64,000 bases of DNA, from the NCBI GenBank assembly GCA_036513075.1, contig DATBZS010000042.1:1-64000 (forward strand), in the 5' to 3' direction. Origin of the DNA: Bog-756 sp036513075 (lineage in GTDB: Bacteria > Actinomycetota > Acidimicrobiia > Acidimicrobiales > RAAP-2). The first letter of the stretch is position 1, and every line of letters begins with the position of its first letter. Shown here piece by piece: positions 15,824-25,104 of the stretch. The notes under the pieces are model-generated. The model was not told the DNA's origin and ran no database searches. It saw nothing but the letters and a program-made list of their open reading frames with translations. A program made the position numbers and the translations under genes.

Positions 15824-16594
15824 ATGCCCAGCATCGAGTCCTACGTTCCCGGCACGCCATCATGGGTGGACCTGGCTTCGCCCGACGTCGACGCGTCGGT
15901 CGCCTTCTATGGCGACCTCTTCGGGTGGGTCGCACCCGAATTGCCGCCCGAGGCCGGTGGCTACCGGATGTTCGAGCTCGGAGGCGTGCCCGTGGCTGGC
16001 GCCGCCCCCATCATGATGCCCGGCCAACCGCCGGCGTGGACGACCTACGTGTCCGTCGACGACGCCGACGCGTCGATCGCCAAGGCGAAGGCGGCCGGCG
16101 CCACGGTCTTCGTGGAGCCCATGGACGTGCTCGATGTCGGCCGGATGGCCGTGTTCGCCGACCCCACCGGTGCGGCCTGCGCGGTGTGGCAGCCGAAAGC
16201 CCACCCGGGTGCGGGACTGGTCAACGAGCCCGGCGCACTGGCCTGGAACGAGCTGTCCACCCGGGACACGACTGCCGCCGCTGCCTTCTACGCCGCAGTG
16301 TTCGGATGGGAGGCGGCCACGGCCGATATGGGCGGCATGGAGTACACCGAATGGAGGCTCGAAGGGAACCCGGTCGGTGGAATGATGCCGATGCCTGCCG
16401 AGATCCCGGCCGAGGTGCCCGCCTACTGGCTCACCTACTTCGCCACGGCCGACTGCGACGACACCGTGGGTCGGGCGTCAGCCGCCGGGGCCACGGTCGT
16501 GGTTCCGCCCACCGACATCCCACCGGGCCGGTTCGCCGTCCTCGTCGACCCGGTCGGCGCCACGTTCGGCACCATCGCACTGGCGGCGGCCTGA
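15824..16594 (+). CDS. VOC-family protein with two glyoxalase-like domains
   Basis: A 256-residue protein made of two tandem VOC domains (about 8-122 and 133-255). Each opens with a 'WVDL/WNEL...AAFYxxxFGWE' type strand and helix and closes with a 'GRMAVFADPTGA' or 'GRFAVLVDPVGA' strand. This two-domain form, starting 'GTPSWVDLASPDVDASVAFY', is common in actinobacteria and includes CFP30B/'hydroxylase'-labelled proteins of unknown function. A strong AGGAGG ribosome site lies 6 nt before the ATG. Confidence 0.85.
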   Translation: MPSIESYVPGTPSWVDLASPDVDASVAFYGDLFGWVAPELPPEAGGYRMFELGGVPVAGAAPIMMPGQPPAWTTYVSVDDADASIAKAKAAGATVFVEPMDVLDVGRMAVFADPTGAACAVWQPKAHPGAGLVNEPGALAWNELSTRDTTAAAAFYAAVFGWEAATADMGGMEYTEWRLEGNPVGGMMPMPAEIPAEVPAYWLTYFATADCDDTVGRASAAGATVVVPPTDIPPGRFAVLVDPVGATFGTIALAAA

Positions 16595-16691
16595 CGGGGG
16601 GGTCCATGGCCCCGTCGCCGGCTCCATCGACGGTCCCCATGGGCCGGAACTGCTCCATCCGGGAATGGTGCCGTCAACTACTCTTATCGTC

Positions 16692-18026
16692 GTGATCACG
16701 CCCCGAATCAACCAAACACGTCGAATCGTCACCGAACTGCCCGGCCCAAAGTCGAAAGAGCTCGGTGCGCGGCGCGCGGCGGCCGTCGCCCCCGGGGTCA
16801 GCTCGGTCTTCCCTCTCTACATCGATCGCGCCGAGGGGGCGATCCTCGTCGACGTCGACGGCAACTCGTTGATCGACCTCGGGTCGGGCATCGCTGTGGT
16901 CAGCGTGGGGCACGCCGCCCCGGCCGTGGTCGAGGCCGTCCGGGACCAGATCGCCAAGTTCTCCCACACCTGCTTCATGGTCAGCCCCTACGAGCAGTAC
17001 GTCGCCGTGTGCGAGGAGCTCAATGCCCGGACCCCCGGCGACCACGAGAAGCGCTCGGCGCTGTTCAACTCGGGCGCCGAGGCTGTCGAGAACGCGGTCA
17101 AGATCGCCCGCCACGTCACCGGCCGCGACGCCGTCATCGTGTTCGACCACGCGTACCACGGCCGGACCAACCTGACCATGGCCCTGACGGCCAAGAACAT
17201 GCCCTACCGGCATCGCTTCGGCCCCTTCGCTCCCGAGGTGTACCGGGTGCCGATGTCCTACCCGTTCCGCGACCCCGAGGGCATGACCGGTGCCGAGGCG
17301 GCTGCCCGGGCCATCGAGCAGATGGAGCGCCAGGTCGGCGCGACGAACGCCGGCTGCGTCCTCATTGAGCCGATCCAGGGCGAAGGCGGCTTCATCGTCC
17401 CCGCCCCCGGCTTTCTACCGGCCATCGCCGAGTGGTGTACGGCCAATGGCGTCCTGCTCATCGCCGACGAGATCCAGACCGGGTTCTGTCGCACCGGCGA
17501 GTGGTTCGCCTGCGACCACGAGGGGGTCGTCCCCGACCTCATCACCACGGCCAAGGCCATGGCCGGCGGCATGCCCCTGGCGGCGGTCACCGGGCGGGCC
17601 GAGCTCATGGACCAGGTGCATGTCGGCGGCCTCGGCGGGACCTACGGGGGCAATCCGGTGTCCTGCGTGGCCGCCCTCGCTTCCATCCAGACCATGGTCG
17701 ACCAGGACCTCGCCGGCGCGGCGACCAAGATCGGCGCCACCATCGCCGACCGGTTCACCGCCCTGCAGCACACCCATCCCGGCATCGGCGACGTGCGCGG
17801 CCGGGGGGCGATGATGGCCATGGAGCTGGTGACGCCCGGCACCAAGGAGCCCGACGCCGACGCCGCCAAGCGGATCGTCGCCGCCTGTCACCGCGAGGGC
17901 GTCGTCATCCTGTCGTGCGGAAGCTTCGGCAATGTACTGCGCCTGCTACCCCCGCTGGTCATCGAGCCCGGGCTGCTCGACGACGGGCTCGGGGTCCTGG
18001 CCGACGCCATCACCGCCGAGCTGTAG
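16692..18026 (+). CDS. gabT: 4-aminobutyrate aminotransferase
   Basis: A 444-residue class-III PLP aminotransferase. It matches actinobacterial GabT from 'RRIVTELPGPKS' onward, with 'NSGAEAVENAVKIAR' (PLP phosphate contact), 'DHAYHGRTNLTMALTAK', 'IADEIQTGFCRTG' (Asp to the pyridine N) and the Schiff-base Lys K288 in 'TTAKAMAGG'. It converts 4-aminobutyrate and 2-oxoglutarate to succinate semialdehyde and glutamate. The GTG at 16692 is preferred over the ATG at 16665 because it matches the family N-terminus and a TACTCT hexamer ends 7 nt before it. The aldehyde dehydrogenase at 22070 could handle the product, but is not adjacent. Confidence 0.88.
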   Translation: MITPRINQTRRIVTELPGPKSKELGARRAAAVAPGVSSVFPLYIDRAEGAILVDVDGNSLIDLGSGIAVVSVGHAAPAVVEAVRDQIAKFSHTCFMVSPYEQYVAVCEELNARTPGDHEKRSALFNSGAEAVENAVKIARHVTGRDAVIVFDHAYHGRTNLTMALTAKNMPYRHRFGPFAPEVYRVPMSYPFRDPEGMTGAEAAARAIEQMERQVGATNAGCVLIEPIQGEGGFIVPAPGFLPAIAEWCTANGVLLIADEIQTGFCRTGEWFACDHEGVVPDLITTAKAMAGGMPLAAVTGRAELMDQVHVGGLGGTYGGNPVSCVAALASIQTMVDQDLAGAATKIGATIADRFTALQHTHPGIGDVRGRGAMMAMELVTPGTKEPDADAAKRIVAACHREGVVILSCGSFGNVLRLLPPLVIEPGLLDDGLGVLADAITAEL

Positions 18027-18079
18027 TGACGCCAGCAGGACGAGGTCCCGATCCGCACCATGGGGTCGGCCAACTCAGG

Positions 18080-18688
18080 TCAGTGCGGCAGTTCGGGACG
18101 CCCGGACGTGCGCATCGAGTCCAGTCCGGCATCGAGCAGCGACAGCTCGTGGCCGGCGTCCTCGGTCAGGTCGCGGATCCGTTGGGCGCTGGTCTCGCCG
18201 GCCGAGGCCACCGCGGCCTGTTGGACGTCGGTGGCCGCCCGCATGACCTCCAGCACCTGGTCGCCCAATGCGGCGGGAACCCGCGCCCCGGAGTCGACCC
18301 GGAGCACCTTGTCGATGTCGACGGCCGCCGCCTGGAGGCGTCGGCACAGCGACGGAAGCTCCGCCGTCGGGCCGCCCAGCTCGTCGGTCGCCCGGACGGC
18401 GGCAGAAGCCCGGTCGACCGTGCGCCACATCTCCTTGGCCACCCTGGCCGACGTCCACTGCTGCAGCTCGGCCGAGGTCACGGCAACGCCTGACCGGTTC
18501 CAGCGGTTCGACGCGGCCACGTCCCACATGGCGGTGGCACCGATGACCGCCCCGTGTGAGCGGAAGGCCCGCAGTTTGCGGCGGCCATAGCGCCAGAGGA
18601 GGAATCCGCCGGTCACCACCACGAGGAAGGTGAATCCGGCCAGGACGACGAGCCCGAGGAGCAGGGATTCGAGGATCGAACCGATCAT
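18080..18688 (-). CDS. Membrane-anchored protein of unknown function
   Basis: A 202-residue protein with one N-terminal transmembrane helix (about 6-33), a basic stop-transfer 'RYGRRKLRAFRSH', and then a mostly helical soluble domain rich in Ala, Arg, Asp and Val ('RRLQAAAVDIDKVLRV...QVLEVMRAATDVQQAAVASAG'). It is not recognised. The codon pattern and amphipathic helices look like a real gene. It converges with gabT and is followed on the same strand, after a short gap, by the phosphatase gene upstream. Confidence 0.65.
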   Translation of the reverse strand: MIGSILESLLLGLVVLAGFTFLVVVTGGFLLWRYGRRKLRAFRSHGAVIGATAMWDVAASNRWNRSGVAVTSAELQQWTSARVAKEMWRTVDRASAAVRATDELGGPTAELPSLCRRLQAAAVDIDKVLRVDSGARVPAALGDQVLEVMRAATDVQQAAVASAGETSAQRIRDLTEDAGHELSLLDAGLDSMRTSGRPELPH

Positions 18689-18773
18689 CGCTCCATCCTA
18701 CGGCGGGTCCGGTCCGTCCGGACGTCCCCCTGTCTCGACCCGCGCCGCCAGGCCGGCTTCGTGGGCGCCGCAG

Positions 18774-19562
18774 TCAGGCACCCGGCTCGAGCATCAGCTC
18801 GCTGATCCGGTCGAGCGACGCGGCCGGTACACCGGCCTCCACTGCCCACGACCGGGCCCCGCCGTAGCGAGTCTGCAGCTGGTCGAGAAAACCTTCCATC
18901 GTCGCTGCCTCGACGCTGAACCGGGAGGCCGGCACCTTGGCCATGCGCTCGGCGAACTCGGCATCGGCCTCCTCCCACCGCTTCAGGATGAAGCGGAGCC
19001 GCTCCGCCGTGATCACATAGTCGGCCACGATCACCTCGCGCTCGACACCGAGGATCTCGAGGATCAGGGCAGCGAGCACGCCCGTTCGGTCCTTGCCAGC
19101 GGCGCAATGGAAGACCAGGGGGTAGTGCTCGTCGCCGCCCAGCAGGGTCAGGGCGGCAACCAGCGAGTCCCGTCCGACGTCGAGGTACCAGAGGTAGCGC
19201 TCGGCCAGGTCGTCGCCCGCGGGGGCGGGAGCGGCCACGGACTCGCCCTCCGCGGCACGGTCGGACGTGCCGTCGCCCCGGACGCCCTCTTTCACGACGG
19301 CGAGGTGGTGGAAGACGATCCCCTCGGGCTCGAGTGGGCCCCGACCGGTGCGGTCCAGCTCACGCTCGGTGCGGAGGTCGACCACCGTCCGAAGGCCCAG
19401 GGCACGCAGGCGTCCGACGTCCTCGGTGGTCAGTTCGTGCAGGGCATCGGCCCGGTACAGGCGCCCCCACCGGGTGGTCCGTCCGCCGCGTCCCCGATAG
19501 CCGCCCAGGTCACGGAAATTGAAGGAACCCTCGAGGGTGACCAGGCGTGCTTCGGTGTCCAT
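18774..19562 (-). CDS. Tyrosine/dual-specificity protein phosphatase (MptpB-like)
   Basis: A 262-residue phosphatase. The P-loop is 'HCAAGKDRTGVLAAL', with the catalytic Cys and Arg of the HCx5R motif; the extra Lys-Asp after Gly is typical of the MptpB/Y_phosphatase3 group, which also act on phosphoinositides. The N-terminus has 'FNFRDLGGY...RLYRADALHELTTEDVGRLRALGLRTVVDLR', the family signature. The ATG at 19562 starts just before this. It is divergent from the MMPL transporter gene. Confidence 0.9.
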   Translation of the reverse strand: MDTEARLVTLEGSFNFRDLGGYRGRGGRTTRWGRLYRADALHELTTEDVGRLRALGLRTVVDLRTERELDRTGRGPLEPEGIVFHHLAVVKEGVRGDGTSDRAAEGESVAAPAPAGDDLAERYLWYLDVGRDSLVAALTLLGGDEHYPLVFHCAAGKDRTGVLAALILEILGVEREVIVADYVITAERLRFILKRWEEADAEFAERMAKVPASRFSVEAATMEGFLDQLQTRYGGARSWAVEAGVPAASLDRISELMLEPGA

Positions 19563-19743
19563 CGGACCATCTTTGCCGCTCGGTGGACCAGGGTGTTCCG
19601 AGTGGGGTGTCTCCATGAGGGAGACTGTGGGAGCGATCCGTCGGACGGTCCGCCCGGGAACCCCGGTGTGGCCACCGCCTTCCCCCGGGCGGCCGCCGGT
19701 GACCCCCAGTCCGACCCCCACCGCCGAACAGGAGTCACCCCTG

Positions 19744-21960
19744 ATGAAGTCCCTCGCAACCTGGTGCGTCCGACACCGCCGCGTCGTCGTGCTGCTCTGG
19801 ATCGCCGCGCTCGTCGGCATGACGCTTCTCTCCCAGGGCGTCGGTACTGCGTACAACAACAACTTCCAGCTGCCCCACACCGAGTCGACCCAGGCCCTCG
19901 ACCTTCTCCAGGCCGCCGCGCCCAAGCAGTCGGGAGACCAGGAGCGCATCGTCTTCCACACCACGGACGGCTCGAAGGTCACCGATCAGCAAGTCCAGGC
20001 AACCGTCGAACAGATGCTGGCCGAGGTTGCGAAGCTGCCCCACGTCACCGCAATACAGAGTCCTTACTCCGCGCTCGGCGCCCATCAGATCAGTGCCGAC
20101 GGACAGACGGCGTTCGCTACGGTCACCTTCGATGTCCTGAGCCAGGGTGAGAGCGCGACCCAGTCCAAGGCCTTCGTCAACGCCGCGCTCACCGCACAGG
20201 GCCCTCATCTGCAGGTGGCCGTCTCCGGCCTCATCGCCGAGCAGGCCGACCGGCAATCCATCGGCGGAACCGGACTCGGTGTGCTCCTCGCCGCCGTCGT
20301 GCTGCTGATCGTCTTCGGCTCGATCTTCGCCATGGCACTTCCGCTGCTGTCTGCCCTGGCCTCGCTAGGCACCGCCATCGGCGTGATCGGGCTGCTCAGC
20401 CACGTCATGAAGATGCCGGTGTTCTCGTCGGAGCTGGTCCTGCTGATCGGCCTCGGCGTGGGCGTCGACTACGCCCTATTCATCGTCACCCGGCACCGAC
20501 AGGGACTCATTGCCGGCCAGGACATCGAGTCGTCCATCATCAACGCGGTCAATACGTCCGGCCGGGCCGTGCTGTTCGCCGGGATCATCGTGTGCATCGC
20601 CCTGCTCGGCATGTTCGCCCTCGGCGTCTCGTTCCTCTACGGCCTCGCCACCGCCGCGGCCATCGGTGTGCTGTTCACCATGATCGCCGCTCTCACCCTG
20701 CTACCCGCCCTGCTCGGTTTCATCGGACCGAAGGTGCTCAGTGGCAAGCAGAAGAAGAGCTTGGCTGCCAACGGACCCCGGATCGTCGGCGCCGACACCA
20801 AGGGCTTCTGGCCCAAGTGGGCGGACTTCATCCAGGGCCGGCCCATCGTCCCCGCCGTCATCGCCCTGATCATCGTGGCCATCATCGCCGCGCCGTTCTT
20901 CAGCCTGCGTCTCGGCACGTCAGACCAGGGCAACGATCCGACGGGAACGACCACCCGGCAGGCCTACGACCTGCTGTCGTCAGGCTTCGGTCCGGGCTTC
21001 AACGGACCGCTGCAGCTGGTGGCCGTCGAAAAGGGCCAGATCGACACCCAGACCCTCGACACGCTGGCCGCCGACGTCCCCCGCCAGCCCGGAGTGGCCA
21101 CTGTCGTGCCGCCCATCGTGTTGCCGGTCCACAATGGCGAGCAGGTGGCGCTGGTCAACGTCTACCCGACGACATCGCCCCAATCGTCGGGAACCAACGC
21201 ATTGATCAACCACCTCCGACAATCGACCATCCCGGAGTCGACGGCGGGCACGGGCATCACCGTCTATGTCGGCGGCACGACGGCGATCTTCGCCGACTTC
21301 GCCAAGGTCCTGTCCTCCAAACTGCCCCTCTTCATCGGACTGGTGGTCCTGCTGTCGTTCCTCCTCCTGGTCATCGTGTTCCGGAGCCTGGTCATTCCCC
21401 TGACGGCGGCGATCATGAACCTGCTGTCGATCGCTGCCGCCTTCGGCATCATGGTGGCGGTGTTCCAGTGGGGCTGGGGCAACTCGGTCATACCGGTGGG
21501 CAACACCGGGCCGATCGACGCCTTCCTGCCCGTGATGATGTTCGCCATCCTCTTCGGTCTGTCCATGGACTACGAGGTGTTCCTCATCACCCGAATCCAA
21601 GAGGAACACGCCAAGTGCGGGGACAACCGGACGGCGGTCCGCAATGGCCTGGCCGCCACCGGAAAGACCATCACCGCGGCCGCCCTGATCATGATCCTGG
21701 TCTTCGGCGCCTTCATCCTCGGTGGCATCCGGGTGATCAAGGAGTTCGGCCTGGGCCTGGCCGGTGGGATCCTCATCGACGCGGTGATCATCCGCATGGC
21801 CGTCGTCCCGTCGGTCATGATCCTGCTCGGCGAGTCGAATTGGTGGTTCCCGAAGTGGCTGGAGTGGGTGCCCCACGTGATCGTGGATCCCGACCTCCCC
21901 ATGGACCCCGTGCCGCCGACCCTCCCGGGCACACCCGAGGACGAGCCGGTCCCGGTCTGA
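19744..21960 (+). CDS. MMPL/RND-family membrane transporter
   Basis: A 738-residue transporter with the MMPL layout: TM1 at about 12-30, an extracytoplasmic domain, a block of five or six helices with 'GVGVDYALFIVTRHR', a central loop, TM7, a second extracytoplasmic domain and a second helix block with 'LSMDYEVFLITRIQEEH'. The two Asp-Tyr motifs carry protons in this family, which exports lipids and other hydrophobic compounds to the envelope. AGGAG lies 10 nt before the ATG. The cargo is unknown and no lipid-biosynthesis gene is adjacent. Confidence 0.92.
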   Translation: MKSLATWCVRHRRVVVLLWIAALVGMTLLSQGVGTAYNNNFQLPHTESTQALDLLQAAAPKQSGDQERIVFHTTDGSKVTDQQVQATVEQMLAEVAKLPHVTAIQSPYSALGAHQISADGQTAFATVTFDVLSQGESATQSKAFVNAALTAQGPHLQVAVSGLIAEQADRQSIGGTGLGVLLAAVVLLIVFGSIFAMALPLLSALASLGTAIGVIGLLSHVMKMPVFSSELVLLIGLGVGVDYALFIVTRHRQGLIAGQDIESSIINAVNTSGRAVLFAGIIVCIALLGMFALGVSFLYGLATAAAIGVLFTMIAALTLLPALLGFIGPKVLSGKQKKSLAANGPRIVGADTKGFWPKWADFIQGRPIVPAVIALIIVAIIAAPFFSLRLGTSDQGNDPTGTTTRQAYDLLSSGFGPGFNGPLQLVAVEKGQIDTQTLDTLAADVPRQPGVATVVPPIVLPVHNGEQVALVNVYPTTSPQSSGTNALINHLRQSTIPESTAGTGITVYVGGTTAIFADFAKVLSSKLPLFIGLVVLLSFLLLVIVFRSLVIPLTAAIMNLLSIAAAFGIMVAVFQWGWGNSVIPVGNTGPIDAFLPVMMFAILFGLSMDYEVFLITRIQEEHAKCGDNRTAVRNGLAATGKTITAAALIMILVFGAFILGGIRVIKEFGLGLAGGILIDAVIIRMAVVPSVMILLGESNWWFPKWLEWVPHVIVDPDLPMDPVPPTLPGTPEDEPVPV

Positions 21961-21998
21961 CCCGATCCGCCACCCGGGTTGACCCTGGGGTTCCGGGG

Positions 21999-22031
21999 CA
22001 CCGGGACATCGCCCGGACCCCGGTGTAGGTT
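21999..22031 (+). promoter_or_regulatory. Hairpin overlapping a possible promoter before the aldehyde dehydrogenase gene
   Basis: CACCGGG (21999-22005) pairs with CCCGGTG (22019-22025) around a 13-nt loop, a possible terminator of the MMPL gene. Within it GGGACA (22003-22008), 17 nt and TAGGTT (22026-22031) could act as a promoter for the next gene, whose ATG is 38 nt further on. Both readings are tentative. Confidence 0.35.
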
Positions 22032-22069
22032 CGCGACAGGCAACTACTGCACCCCAGGGGGATCCCACC

Positions 22070-23515
22070 ATGTCCGACTTCGTCATGACCATCGGGGGCG
22101 ACTCCGTTCCCGCCTCAGACTCGTTCGGGGTCATCAACCCGGCCAACGGCGAGGTCTTCGCCCACGCGCCCGAGTGCACCCGGGACCAGCTCGATGCGGC
22201 CTTCGACTCAGCCGCCAAGGCCCAGCGCGACTGGAAGCTCGACGAGGCGGCCCGTCGCAAGACCGTCCTCGATATGGCCGATGTTCTCTTCGCCTCGGCG
22301 GAGGAGTTGGCACCGATCCTGACCGCCGAGCAGGGTAAGCCCCTCGCCGAAGCCACCATGGAGATCTTCGCATCGGGGATGTGGTGCCAGTACTTCGCCA
22401 ATCTCGAGACACCACCCCAGGTGATCCAGGACGACGAGGCGGCCTATGTCGAGGTGGTTCGCCGGCCCATCGGTGTAGTGGCCGCCATCACCCCGTGGAA
22501 CTTCCCGGTCCTGCTCGGCTTCTGGAAGATCGCCCCGGCCCTGGTGGCCGGCAACACACTGGTCCTCAAGCCGTCGCCCTTCACCCCGCTCTCGACCCTG
22601 AAAGCTGTGGAGCTGCTGCGCGATGTGCTGCCCCCCGGCGTCATCAACGTGGTGAGCGGCGGCGACGAGCTCGGTGCGTGGATGACCAGCCACCCAGTCC
22701 CCCGCAAGGTGAGTTTCACCGGGTCGATCGCCACGGGCAAGAAAGTGGCCATGTCCGCCGCCCCCGACCTCAAGCGCGTCACCCTCGAACTCGGTGGCAA
22801 CGACCCGGCCATCGTGCTCGACGACGCCGATCCGGCCATGGTCAGCAGGGCCATCTTCGCGGCGGCATTCGCCAACAACGGCCAGGTCTGCTCCGCCATC
22901 AAGCGTGTCTACGTGCCCGAGTCCCTGTACGCCGACGTTCTCGACGGGCTGACCGCGGAGGCGGCGGCGGTCAAGGTCGGTGACGGCACCGAGGCCGACT
23001 CCAAGCTCGGCCCCATCAACAACGCCCCGCAGTTCGAGCGGGTCAAGGACCTGGTGGCCGACGCGCTCTCCCATGGAGCGAAGGCCACGACGGGAGGTGC
23101 CGCTCGTGACGGTTCGGGCTATTTCTTCGAGCCGACGATCCTGACCGACATCAGCGACGGCACCCGGATCGTCGACGAGGAGCAGTTCGGTCCCGCCCTT
23201 CCGGTGATCCCGTACCGCAACCTGGACGAGGTCGTCGAGCGGGCCAACGCCACCCACTTCGGCCTGTCCGGCTCCGTGTGGGGCGCCGACGCCGACCGGG
23301 CCACTGCGGTGGCCGGCCAACTGGAGTGCGGCACCGCCTGGGTCAACACCCACCTCGCCCTCGGCCCCTCACAGCCCTTCGGCGGATTCAAGTGGAGTGG
23401 CATCGGGATCGAAAACGGGCCCTGGGGCCTGGCCGAGTTCAGCGAGATCCAGGCCGTGCACCGTTCCCGGACGGCCGACGGCATGAATATGGGCACGGCC
23501 GGGATCTACTCGTAG
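22070..23515 (+). CDS. NAD(P)-dependent aldehyde dehydrogenase
   Basis: A 481-residue ALDH-superfamily enzyme of standard length. It shows 'TPWNFPVLLGFWKIAPALVAGNTLVLKPSPFTP' features (cofactor site), 'FTGSIATGKKV', the general base Glu in 'LELGGNDP' and the catalytic Cys in 'NNGQVCSAIKRVYV'. The 'EEQFGPALPVIPY' segment is also typical. It oxidises an aldehyde to the acid; succinate semialdehyde or a short aliphatic or aromatic aldehyde are possible. It is transcribed alone, with a G-rich ribosome site before the ATG. Confidence 0.9.
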   Translation: MSDFVMTIGGDSVPASDSFGVINPANGEVFAHAPECTRDQLDAAFDSAAKAQRDWKLDEAARRKTVLDMADVLFASAEELAPILTAEQGKPLAEATMEIFASGMWCQYFANLETPPQVIQDDEAAYVEVVRRPIGVVAAITPWNFPVLLGFWKIAPALVAGNTLVLKPSPFTPLSTLKAVELLRDVLPPGVINVVSGGDELGAWMTSHPVPRKVSFTGSIATGKKVAMSAAPDLKRVTLELGGNDPAIVLDDADPAMVSRAIFAAAFANNGQVCSAIKRVYVPESLYADVLDGLTAEAAAVKVGDGTEADSKLGPINNAPQFERVKDLVADALSHGAKATTGGAARDGSGYFFEPTILTDISDGTRIVDEEQFGPALPVIPYRNLDEVVERANATHFGLSGSVWGADADRATAVAGQLECGTAWVNTHLALGPSQPFGGFKWSGIGIENGPWGLAEFSEIQAVHRSRTADGMNMGTAGIYS

Positions 23516-23518
23516 GGA

Positions 23519-23664
23519 GGGGCAGCGGCCGCCGGTCCGCACCGCTCCTGGCCATTGCGTTCACCCTCATGGCCACCGGCCTCGTCGGCTGCTCGTCGGG
23601 CGCGTCGTCCGCCCCCCACCACATGCTGAATTTCTTCAGGGCCCACCCCGCGCCGCTGCGATGA
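23519..23664 (+). pseudogene. Possible remnant of a small lipoprotein (no start codon)
   Basis: The frame reads 'RRSAPLLAIAFTLMATGLVGCSSGASS', which looks like a lipoprotein signal with lipobox LVGC, and stops after about 48 residues at 23664. No ATG, GTG or TTG lies in a useful position: the only ATG falls inside the hydrophobic core. It may be a decayed gene end or a chance pattern. Confidence 0.25.
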
Positions 23665-23670
23665 GCCGGG

Positions 23671-24702
23671 TCAGCTTCCCGAAGACGAGCCGAGGACTCT
23701 GGATGCTACCTGGGTGAACTGCTGGAACGACACCACCTGGTCGGCCGGTGGGGCGGTGACGGTAACCGGGACACCGAAGTTCGACATGTCCTCGATGGCG
23801 TTGCCCGTCACGGTCTGTCCGGCGATGGTGATGTTCAGGTCCGTGGCGATGCGACGCAGCATGCCGGTGGCCGGGTCGACGAAGACGTCCATGCTGGCGC
23901 CGCTCGGGCCGAACAGGTTCTGCGCCGCACTACTCGAGCCGACCAGGGCCGACGCTTCGCTCAGATGCTTCTGCATGGCGGCTTCACTGATGACGACGTG
24001 GTAGCCGTCCACCGGAGAGCCGTTGACCTGGGATGCACCCAGGGGCGTAACCTGGTCGCCCTGGGACCGGAGTATCTGGAACATCGTCACCGGGTTGGAG
24101 GCGCCCGGGGCAATGGACACTCCTGTCGTCGGGAGTGCGATCCACGACTTGCCCGGGACGATGTCGCTGAGATCGGACATCGACAGATAGCCGGATCCCC
24201 CGACGTAGAGCTCGGCCATGGTGATGCCGGCCAATTTCGGCTGGCCCTGGTAGCCAACGGAGATCCGAGCGGCGTTGTTGGTGAAGTCCATCGCACCGTC
24301 GCCCGTCGCCGTGATCTGCCCCTTACCCGGCACGTTGATCAGGATCGTCAGGTGGACGTCCGCCGTCTTGGCCCCGAGCGTCGAGTCGATGGAGGTCAGC
24401 ACCACCTTGGTCGGCGACCCCGACGTGACGGTAGGCGAGGTTGCGTGGGATCCGGTCGCAACGACCACCGCGATGCCCACGGCGACGATGAGCACCACAG
24501 CCACCGCCGCGACCACCCACCCCGTTCGGCGCCTCTCCGGTCCGGGCAACGGCGTCGAGTACAGGGAGACAGGCACTCCGGGCGGCGTCGGCGCTCCTGT
24601 CGGGCTCCCGTCCCTCGCCGCGCCCGCCGGATGGTCAGCACCAACAGATTCCGGCAGTCCGATTCGTGCCTCCGACTCGGGGAACTGAACGTCGTCGTCC
24701 AT
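23671..24702 (-). CDS. Membrane-anchored LppX/LprAFG-like extracytoplasmic protein
   Basis: A 343-residue protein: a Pro/Gly-rich cytosolic N-terminus (1-60), one transmembrane helix (about 61-83), and an extracytoplasmic domain of about 250 residues. The domain pattern (conversion of a small-molecule state, 'AELYVGGSGYLSMSDLSDIVPGKSWIALP', 'VDGYHVVIS', 'MDVFVDPATGMLRRIATDLNI') resembles the LppX/LprG lipid-binding beta-sheet fold, but with a TM anchor rather than a lipobox. AGGAGGTGG lies 3 nt before the ATG. The family assignment is by pattern and may be wrong. Confidence 0.6.
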   Translation of the reverse strand: MDDDVQFPESEARIGLPESVGADHPAGAARDGSPTGAPTPPGVPVSLYSTPLPGPERRRTGWVVAAVAVVLIVAVGIAVVVATGSHATSPTVTSGSPTKVVLTSIDSTLGAKTADVHLTILINVPGKGQITATGDGAMDFTNNAARISVGYQGQPKLAGITMAELYVGGSGYLSMSDLSDIVPGKSWIALPTTGVSIAPGASNPVTMFQILRSQGDQVTPLGASQVNGSPVDGYHVVISEAAMQKHLSEASALVGSSSAAQNLFGPSGASMDVFVDPATGMLRRIATDLNITIAGQTVTGNAIEDMSNFGVPVTVTAPPADQVVSFQQFTQVASRVLGSSSGS

Positions 24703-25104
24703 CGTCCACCTCCTCTGTCGACTCAAGGTACTGCCCAGCCGTGCCGGTCGGCCACGACCTCGGAGCACGACGCGCAACCGGTGGTGCACAGATCGCGAGC
24801 TCGACGATGACCCCGGCGCAGGATGGATGACCTACGTTGCCGGCGCCCGGCGGGCCATCGGGGGTCAGCAGGCTGTGTCGCTCGGCTGGTGGAGCATTCG
24901 ATCGGCCAACCAACTCCCACACCTCGTGGGGAACCAACTCGGACAGCCGCTCGTCGGTCCCGGACCATTGCACCCCGGCCGGCCTCACTTCCCCTCAGCA
25001 CGGGCCATCATGCCGACGTTCCAACGGCCGATTCCGGCACGTTGCGCGCTGCGTTCGGCCCTGAGAACGACAGCCGGGGAGGCAGATGCTCTTATGCTCT
25101 GCCC
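24703..25104. other. 402-bp intergenic region with a transposase-like scrap
   Basis: Between two divergent genes. On the minus strand 24902-24952 can be read as 'ERLSELVPHEVWELVGR', which resembles the N-terminus of IS5-type actinobacterial transposases, but the rest of the frame does not match and no inverted repeats were seen. A TATGCT hexamer at 25093-25098 is a likely -10 for the M50 gene. Confidence 0.35.
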
